Below are positions 44,816-49,773 of a DNA stretch of 49,773 nucleotides, in pieces. Source of the DNA: Marinilabiliaceae bacterium (lineage in GTDB: Bacteria; Bacteroidota; Bacteroidia; Bacteroidales; Marinilabiliaceae). A program made the position numbers and the translations under genes. The notes beneath the pieces are model-generated. The model was not told the DNA's origin, made no database searches, and worked only from the letters and a program-made list of their open reading frames with translations. Numbering within the stretch: position 1 is the first letter of the stretch; each line of letters starts with the position of its first letter. The DNA is taken from NCBI GenBank assembly GCA_016342595.1, contig JAEINY010000011.1:1-49773 (forward strand), read 5' to 3'.

Positions 44816-46915
44816 TTAACTAATCATACTCCAGTTCATTTTCTCCCGGGCCAGTTTTTTGAGTTGTTTATTCAGGATAAAGTTCTCCTGTTTCTCAAGT
44901 AAGGGATCATCATCCAAAATGGCTTCAGCTACCTGGCGGGCAAATTGCAGTATTTGCCCATCTTTTCCCAGGTTGGCAATTTTAAGGCTAAAGGGAAGAC
45001 CCGATTGTTGGGTGCCTTCCAGATCACCGGGACCACGCAGTTTCATATCGGCCTCGGCAATTTCGAAACCGTCTGTGGTGCGGGTCATGATTTCCATCCG
45101 CTTTCGGGTACCATCGGATAGTTTGTAACTGGTCATCAGGATGCAGAAACTTTGGTCAGCACCCCGTCCAACTCGTCCGCGAAGCTGGTGAAGTTGTGAT
45201 AAACCGAAACGTTCGGCACTTTCAATGACCATTACCGAGGCGTTAGGTACATTTACACCTACTTCAATAACGGTAGTAGATACCAATATCTGGGATCGCA
45301 TGGATGCAAATTCCTGCATGGCTTGATCTTTTTCCGCTGGTCGCATCTTCCCATGTACCATGCTGACTTTATACTCCGGAAATACACGTTGCATGTATTC
45401 ATAGCCTTCTGCCAGGTTTTTAAAGTCCATCTTTTCCGATTCTTCAATGAGGGGATAGACGACATAAACTTGTCGTCCTTTATCCAGTTCGCCTTTGATG
45501 AATTTATTTAAGTTGTTGCGTCGGTTATGAAAGTAGTGAGCGGTCTCGATGGGTTTTCGTCCGGGGGGTAATTCATCAATCACCGAAACATCTAAATCAC
45601 CATAGATCGTCATAGCCAATGTGCGGGGGATGGGCGTAGCCGTCATTACTAATACATGTGGCGGTTGATAATTCTTCTTCCACAAGCGGGCACGTTGCGC
45701 GACGCCAAAACGATGTTGCTCATCAATGACTGTTAAGCCCAGATTTTTAAATTTCACACGATCTTCAATCAAAGCATGTGTTCCGATGAGAATTTGGAGT
45801 TCTCCTGATTGTAATTCCTGGTCAATTCGTGTACGCTCCTTTTTTTTAGTTGACCCGGTCAGTAGTGCCACCTTCACATTTAGCCCTTCCAACATCTCAA
45901 TGATGGTTTCAAAATGTTGAGTAGCCAAGATTTCAGTTGGTGCCATAATAGAGGCCTGAAAGGTATTATCCAGTGCAATGAGCATCACCATCAGTGCTAC
46001 CAGGGTTTTACCTGATCCCACATCCCCTTGTAATAAGCGGTTCATCTGTATGCCTGAACCCATATCACGCCGAATCTCTTTAATCACCCTTTTTTGGGCA
46101 TTGGTGAGTTCGAAGGGTAATTTATCGGTGTAAAACGTATTGAGGAAATCACCTACTTTTTCAAAGTGATGTCCTTTGATTTTGCGATTTCGTTGATTCC
46201 GTATTCGTAAAATGTTGAGCTGGATATAGAGCAACTCTTCAAATTTCAAGCGAAATTGTGCTTTTTCTAAAGTTTGAGAATCGGCTGGAAAATGGATGGT
46301 GCTTAACGCATCGTGTAGTTTCAGAAGTTTGTAACGTTCCAGTATGCGTGCCGGTAATGTTTCCGGTACCATGCCTTTGAAAGACGAAAAGATATTTTGT
46401 TGCAGTTTCTGAATAGCTTTGGAGTTCAGATATTGCCGTTTCATCTTTTCCGTCGTATTGTAAAAGGCCTGAAGGCCTGAAGCAATTTTTACTTCCCCTT
46501 CTTTTACCTGATCCATTTCCGGATGCATAATGTTAATTTGGCCATTAAAAGCAGAGGGTTTCCCAAAAACAATGTATTCAGCATCAGTTTTTAAGCTTTC
46601 TTTTATGTGTTTATTGCCTTTAAACCAAACGAGTTCGATAGTGCCTGTACCATCTGAGAACATTACAGATAAGCGGGATTGACGTCCCTCTCCAATTGTT
46701 TTCAGGACTGTGATTTTTCCTTTGACCTGTATGTAAGGCAACTTGGCATTGACTTCCCGAATGGTATATAATTTACTGCGATCTACATATTTATAAGGAA
46801 AGTAATAAAGTAAGTCTTCATACGACACAATTTTCAGCTCATCCCGAAAGAGATCAGCGCGTTTGGGACCTACCCCAGGCAGGTAAGTGATATTTTGAAT
46901 AGCCAAATCAGACAT
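44816..46915 (-). CDS. recG: ATP-dependent DNA helicase RecG
   Basis: Reverses stalled replication forks and moves Holliday junctions. 699 residues: N-terminal YLPGVGPKRADLFRDEL, wedge/OB domain (about residues 55-150), helicase motif I LLQGDVGSGKTLVALMVM (about 290), motif II VIDEQHRFGV (about 395), VMTATPIPRTLAMTIYGDLDVSVIDELPPGRKPI, VIEVGVNVPNASVMVIESAERFGLSQLHQLRGRVGRG and the C-terminal GPGDLEGTQQSG. Full length and intact. Its promoter sits so close that the mRNA may have almost no leader. Confidence 0.97.
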   Translation of the reverse strand: MSDLAIQNITYLPGVGPKRADLFRDELKIVSYEDLLYYFPYKYVDRSKLYTIREVNAKLPYIQVKGKITVLKTIGEGRQSRLSVMFSDGTGTIELVWFKGNKHIKESLKTDAEYIVFGKPSAFNGQINIMHPEMDQVKEGEVKIASGLQAFYNTTEKMKRQYLNSKAIQKLQQNIFSSFKGMVPETLPARILERYKLLKLHDALSTIHFPADSQTLEKAQFRLKFEELLYIQLNILRIRNQRNRKIKGHHFEKVGDFLNTFYTDKLPFELTNAQKRVIKEIRRDMGSGIQMNRLLQGDVGSGKTLVALMVMLIALDNTFQASIMAPTEILATQHFETIIEMLEGLNVKVALLTGSTKKKERTRIDQELQSGELQILIGTHALIEDRVKFKNLGLTVIDEQHRFGVAQRARLWKKNYQPPHVLVMTATPIPRTLAMTIYGDLDVSVIDELPPGRKPIETAHYFHNRRNNLNKFIKGELDKGRQVYVVYPLIEESEKMDFKNLAEGYEYMQRVFPEYKVSMVHGKMRPAEKDQAMQEFASMRSQILVSTTVIEVGVNVPNASVMVIESAERFGLSQLHQLRGRVGRGADQSFCILMTSYKLSDGTRKRMEIMTRTTDGFEIAEADMKLRGPGDLEGTQQSGLPFSLKIANLGKDGQILQFARQVAEAILDDDPLLEKQENFILNKQLKKLAREKMNWSMIS

Positions 46916-46920
46916 GGGTG

Positions 46921-46951
46921 CAAAAATAGTGAAGAATTAGTGTTTGGCAAC
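46921..46951 (-). promoter_or_regulatory. Promoter of recG
   Basis: Minus strand GTTG (46948-46951), 19 bp, TATTTTTG (46921-46928). The -7 box ends 5 nt before the recG start codon (46915). Confidence 0.6.
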
Positions 46952-47149
46952 ACTTCCAGGGATATGTACTCAAATTTGATTTTGCAACCTTTTTCATTGT
47001 AAATGCAGTCAGATTGAGTCGGGGCTATTGATTAAGAATTTTTTTTGGAAGACATAATCTATTTGGATATCAGTTTTTTTGCTCGGAGTGTTCTACAAAA
47101 TTAACGGAAATGTTAATAACTTTTTTAAACCTTTATAGATTCTCTGGCG

Positions 47150-47164
47150 TATGTAGGCTACATA
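47150..47164. promoter_or_regulatory. Palindrome before the STAS-like gene
   Basis: TATGTAG-G-CTACATA, 20 nt before the start codon. It could be an operator or a small hairpin that covers the ribosome start region. No other clear site in the 46952-47183 gap. Confidence 0.3.
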
Positions 47165-47183
47165 TAAAGGAAAACATCGAGTT

Positions 47184-47588
47184 ATGAAAGAACAAATTAC
47201 TACAAATCAATTTTACGACTTGGCTGTGGATGTAACAAAGAACCGTTTGTACATTACGTCAAAAGGATTTTGGAACAAAGGAGAAATCATTGAAGCGTTT
47301 CGTAAATGTCAAGCGGAAGCATTAAAACATGTAAAAGCTAATTTTACAGTGGTGGCAGATATGCGTGAATTTAAGATTTTACCCCAGGATTTAGTATCTA
47401 TGCAGGAAGAAACCCAGAAAGACTTAGCAAAAGCTGGTATGTATCGGGTTGCATGTATTGTACCTGCTAGTGCTGTAGCTAATTTTCAATTGAGAGATGT
47501 AGCGAAGGGAACAGAAATGCCCGAGCAACGCTTTGCCGTTATGTCAGAAGGTGAAGATTGGTTGGATACTGAGTTGTCTAAATTGTAA
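47184..47588 (+). CDS. Small cytosolic protein, STAS/SpoIIAA-like fold suspected
   Basis: A 134-residue soluble protein. The order of predicted elements (VTKNRLYITSKGFWNKGEIIEAFRKCQAEALKHV, then FTVVADMREFKILPQDLV) suggests the alternating beta-alpha of SpoIIAA-like/STAS proteins, which often bear WNxxE...-like starts. There is no membrane segment. I cannot assign a function. It has its own terminator. Confidence 0.75.
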   Translation: MKEQITTNQFYDLAVDVTKNRLYITSKGFWNKGEIIEAFRKCQAEALKHVKANFTVVADMREFKILPQDLVSMQEETQKDLAKAGMYRVACIVPASAVANFQLRDVAKGTEMPEQRFAVMSEGEDWLDTELSKL

Positions 47589-47592
47589 TACT

Positions 47593-47733
47593 TTAAAGGC
47601 CTTGTTTAACAAGGCCTTTTGTCTTTCTCATTGGTGCTGGCCTTTTAACTTGTCTTTTCTGTTCTTTAACCAGGATCTCTTCGGTTAATAAATATTCATC
47701 AAAATATACTTGCATTTTTTCGATTGTAGTCAT
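47593..47733 (-). CDS. Possible 46-residue basic protein
   Basis: Open frame from ATG at 47733, starting MTTIEKMQVYFDEYLLTEEI and ending in a lysine-arginine-rich tail. Its last codons are in the terminator hairpin at 47595. It reads like protein but has no recognised family and no exact -7 box upstream. It opposes the STAS-like gene. Confidence 0.3.
   Translation of the reverse strand: MTTIEKMQVYFDEYLLTEEILVKEQKRQVKRPAPMRKTKGLVKQGL
47595..47621 (+). terminator. Terminator of the STAS-like gene
   Basis: AAAGGCCTTG-TTTAA-CAAGGCCTTT followed by TGTCTTTC; a 10-bp stem 6 nt after the stop codon. Confidence 0.75.
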
Positions 47734-47791
47734 TTTTGCCGAAAATGGATATTTTTTGTTATCGTTAGTTAATATCTTGCGCGTCCTTTAT

Positions 47792-47878
47792 ATGCTTAGG
47801 GTAACCTATTTATTATTTATGCAATTGAGTAAGTTGTTTTACCAGATTTTAACTGGGATTATGTTGATTTGGTATTGA
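47792..47878 (+). CDS. Possible 28-residue hydrophobic peptide
   Basis: ATG-to-TGA frame MLRVTYLLFMQLSKLFYQIL plus eight residues. It lies between a gene with its own terminator and an orphan terminator at 47920. It may be a membrane peptide or just chance inside an sRNA gene. No strong promoter seen. Confidence 0.2.
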   Translation: MLRVTYLLFMQLSKLFYQILTGIMLIWY

Positions 47879-47919
47879 TTTAATTGTTGATAGAATAAAT
47901 TGATGACCCTTTAACAGTT

Positions 47920-47948
47920 AGAGCTCTGTTTCAAGACAGAGCTCTTTT
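47920..47948 (+). terminator. Orphan intrinsic terminator
   Basis: AGAGCTCTGT-TTCAAG-ACAGAGCTCTTTT; a strong stem. The closest confirmed upstream plus-strand gene already ends with its own terminator 300 bp before, so something unannotated probably ends here. Confidence 0.75.
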
Positions 47949-48039
47949 AATCAGCTTCCCTTTGCCGGTTAAGTATTTCTGTTTATCCATTGTCTTTTTT
48001 TCGTTTTTCGTAGTAACTTAGGGTCGTAATTGGGATGAG

Positions 48040-49020
48040 ATGAAGCAACAATGGAAAGTGATTTATAGCAGAATTAAGTTTGAGTATCTTATTGTAGGAC
48101 TGTATTTGATAATTGGTGGTTTGTGGATTTTGTTTTCCGATAGAATGGCTGCTAATCTTACTGATAATGAAGAGTTACTAACCCGGATTCAAACCTATAA
48201 AGGCTGGTTTTATGTATTGATGACGGGTATATCACTTTTTATCTTATTGAAAATATATTTGGAAAAACTGAGAAAAGCGGAAGTTAAAGCCATAGAAAAC
48301 GATCAACTGAAATCAGCTTTCTTACAAAATATCTCTCATGAGATGCGCACTCCAATGAATGCCATTATCGGGTTTACAGAGATAATGATGCAAAGTGAAG
48401 AATCAGAAGCCAATAAGCATTACTACTTAGAAGTGATTCATAAAAGTACTCAACAACTGCTGGGAGTCGTCAATGATGTAGTGGATATTTCTATGATTGA
48501 GACAGGTATTGTGGTGCAAAATAAGGATAAAGTAGAACTTAACTTATTGATGGATGATATCTACAAGTCCTATCTGCCTGAAATGAAAGAGAATATTCAA
48601 TTATCCTTAAAGAAAGGGCAGCCGGGTAAATTTATATACCTGATGACAGATGAGATAAAGCTGAAAAGGGTTTTGACCAACTTGTTGAATAATGCTCTTA
48701 AGTATACGCACAAGGGACAAATCGAGTACGGGTATCGGCTGAAAGATCATAAAGTGGAGTTTTTTGTTAAGGATACGGGCATTGGTATTGCTAAAGAGTT
48801 GCATTCAACCATTTTTGAGCGTTTCAAGCAGGCCGAAATTGAATTAGCCCGTCGTACCGGTGGAACAGGACTGGGACTTTCTATTTGTAAGGGATTGATG
48901 GATATTTTAGGCGGAGATATATGGGTGGAATCGGAGCCGCATGTAGGATCGACTTTTTATTTTTCATTACCGGCAAAGGTGGAAAATGAGGCTGTGGCTG
49001 TTAAGAAGTCTGTCTCGTGA
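48040..49020 (+). CDS. Membrane-bound sensor histidine kinase
   Basis: A 326-residue kinase with two N-terminal membrane segments (about residues 15-33 and 58-78) and only a short loop between them. HisKA has the H-box LQNISHEMRTPMNAIIGFTE (about 90-109). HATPase motifs follow: LTNLLNNALKYTHKG (N-box), KDTGIGIAKE (G1), FERFKQAE (F) and GGTGLGLSICKGLMDILGG (G2). No receiver or PAS domain. The response partner is not next to it. The degenerate receiver at 38.4 kb is not near enough to pair by position. Confidence 0.93.
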   Translation: MKQQWKVIYSRIKFEYLIVGLYLIIGGLWILFSDRMAANLTDNEELLTRIQTYKGWFYVLMTGISLFILLKIYLEKLRKAEVKAIENDQLKSAFLQNISHEMRTPMNAIIGFTEIMMQSEESEANKHYYLEVIHKSTQQLLGVVNDVVDISMIETGIVVQNKDKVELNLLMDDIYKSYLPEMKENIQLSLKKGQPGKFIYLMTDEIKLKRVLTNLLNNALKYTHKGQIEYGYRLKDHKVEFFVKDTGIGIAKELHSTIFERFKQAEIELARRTGGTGLGLSICKGLMDILGGDIWVESEPHVGSTFYFSLPAKVENEAVAVKKSVS

Positions 49021-49023
49021 TTT

Positions 49024-49121
49024 TTTTGACGCTGTCATATCCTTCGGACGATGACCGGTCTGTTGCTATCCTTCCAAAGCTCACTGACCTGACAAGGTCG
49101 CCAGACTTGTCAGCGTCAAAA
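49024..49121. repeat. Inverted repeat downstream of the kinase gene
   Basis: TTTTGACGCTG (49024-49034) and CAGCGTCAAAA (49111-49121) enclose 76 bases with an inner hairpin GACCT-GACA-AGGTC (49086-49099). It starts 4 bp after the kinase stop and may serve as a terminator or be a small repeat element. Confidence 0.55.
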
Positions 49122-49248
49122 GATACCCCCTCCAATTCAATATAAAATAGACTAAAAATTTAAGCCCTTTAAAGCTTTATAGAAACTTGATTGTTTAGTT
49201 AAAAATTGTTACATTTAAACATTATTAATTAAAATACGATAATTAACC

Positions 49249-49297
49249 AAACCCCAAACCCCAAACCCCAAACCCCAAACCCCAAACCCCAAACCCC
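49249..49297. repeat. Seven-copy AAACCCC tandem repeat
   Basis: Seven perfect units of AAACCCC, preceded by a partial unit. The minus strand reads (GGGGTTT)7, a strong G-quadruplex candidate. It lies in the gap 49122-49639 with no gene, apart from a 9-bp stem TTCTTACCT/AGGTAAGAA at 49433-49455. Confidence 0.95.
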
Positions 49298-49639
49298 ACT
49301 AACCATGACCATTTTATCCCCACTCCAGTCCGTTGCTTTACAAAAGCATACAAAACCAACTCTTCATATAGATTCGATAAGGTTAATCAAGACAATTATT
49401 CCAACTAAGTAATATGGCGTTAGCTGTGCGACTTCTTACCTTAATCAGGTAAGAATTATCGATGGCTTTCTGACGTTGTTATGCAACTTTATGCGCCTTT
49501 AATAGTGCCAATTATTATAACAGCAAACCCGTCAGGATGAAGGAATAGTTGTTTTGGAGCATTCGTTGACCCTTTCTGGCTTAGACATCTGGAAACAAGG
49601 GAATAGTTTTGAAAAATCACCAATCATAAAATAAACCCT

Positions 49640-49773
49640 ATGAAAAAAGTAACAAATTTAATCATCGCAATGGCCGTAATACTTGGCCATTATTCTTGTG
49701 TTCATCTGGAGCTCCTAAGCCGCGTACTAACGCAAAAGGCTTATTGGTGCCAACCAATAAACTAGACAATAAT
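49640..49773 (+). pseudogene. Start of a lipoprotein gene with apparent frameshift (runs off the window)
   Basis: The ATG at 49640 opens a lipoprotein signal (KKVTNLIIAMAVILGHYSC) but the frame hits TAG at 49763. If one base were missing near 49700, the next frame would read on as SSGAPKPRTNAKGLLVPTNK through the window end, a natural continuation after the lipobox cysteine. So this is a frameshifted gene or a sequencing error. The product is not recognised. Confidence 0.5.

Noticed and set aside
48040..49020. Two-component pair of this kinase with the receiver at 38.4 kb
   Set aside because: They are 9 kb apart with unrelated operons between, and the receiver lacks the phosphoacceptor Asp.

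Overview
The window looks like chromosome from an anaerobic or facultative member of the Bacteroidota, most likely Bacteroidales/Marinilabiliales. It is AT-rich and has weak Shine-Dalgarno sequences. Several genes are preceded by the Bacteroidota sigma element TAnnTTTG, some with a TTTG-like -33 box about 19-21 bp upstream. It also carries DUF4199 and pRiA4_ORF3 family proteins, a ComEC without the C-terminal nuclease-like domain, and a complete RnfBCDGEA sodium/proton-pumping complex preceded by an RseC-like gene. The genus cannot be fixed from sequence reading alone.

Layout. (1) 1-11.7 kb is an envelope polysaccharide region. A Wza-like exporter and a Wzc-like tyrosine kinase lie on the minus strand. 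After a patch of decayed DNA (MITE-like element, broken SGNH-like lipoprotein, acetyltransferase remnant) comes a plus-strand module: acyl carrier protein, class II asparagine-synthase-type amidotransferase, NadE-like ATP-pyrophosphatase, AMP-forming acyl ligase and a priming sugar transferase with an unusual N-terminal half. (2) 11.7-17.0 kb: ComEC, then TrkA and TrkH for potassium uptake, with a small TrkH N-terminal duplicate between them. (3) 17.1-18.7 kb: threonylcarbamoyl-AMP synthase, seven tRNAs (Thr x3, Tyr x2, Gly x2) and the SRP RNA, all leftward behind one promoter. (4) 18.8-23.8 kb: a membrane protein/glycosyltransferase/methyltransferase operon converging on an operon for a pRiA4_ORF3 protein, MiaA and a Nudix hydrolase; then a cytochrome c. 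(5) 23.9-27.9 kb: sulfur amino acid genes (MetY-like enzyme, Rrf2 regulator, CysK) with an Omp85-like barrel. (6) 28.0-37.5 kb: a large secreted protein of unknown function, a 1.7 kb gene-free stretch full of palindromes and repeats, a DEAD-type helicase, a TIP30-like oxidoreductase and aconitase. (7) 37.5-38.8 kb: transposase fragment, a hidden minus-strand coding remnant, a small protein and a degenerate receiver domain. (8) 39.0-44.5 kb: the rnf operon. (9) 44.8-49.8 kb: RecG, a small cytosolic protein, possible small ORFs or sRNA, a histidine kinase, a G-rich heptamer repeat and the start of a lipoprotein gene with an apparent frameshift.

The best candidate for an undescribed system is the ACP/amidotransferase/NadE-like/acyl-ligase/sugar-transferase module. 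It could activate an acyl or amino-acyl group, amidate it and attach it to an exported polysaccharide. Beyond proteins, the window is rich in structured non-coding DNA: an array of seven short palindromes, a 22-bp degenerate tandem array, a diverged inverted pair of a 150-160 bp repeat, an SRP RNA abutting a tRNA, and a seven-copy GGGGTTT tract.
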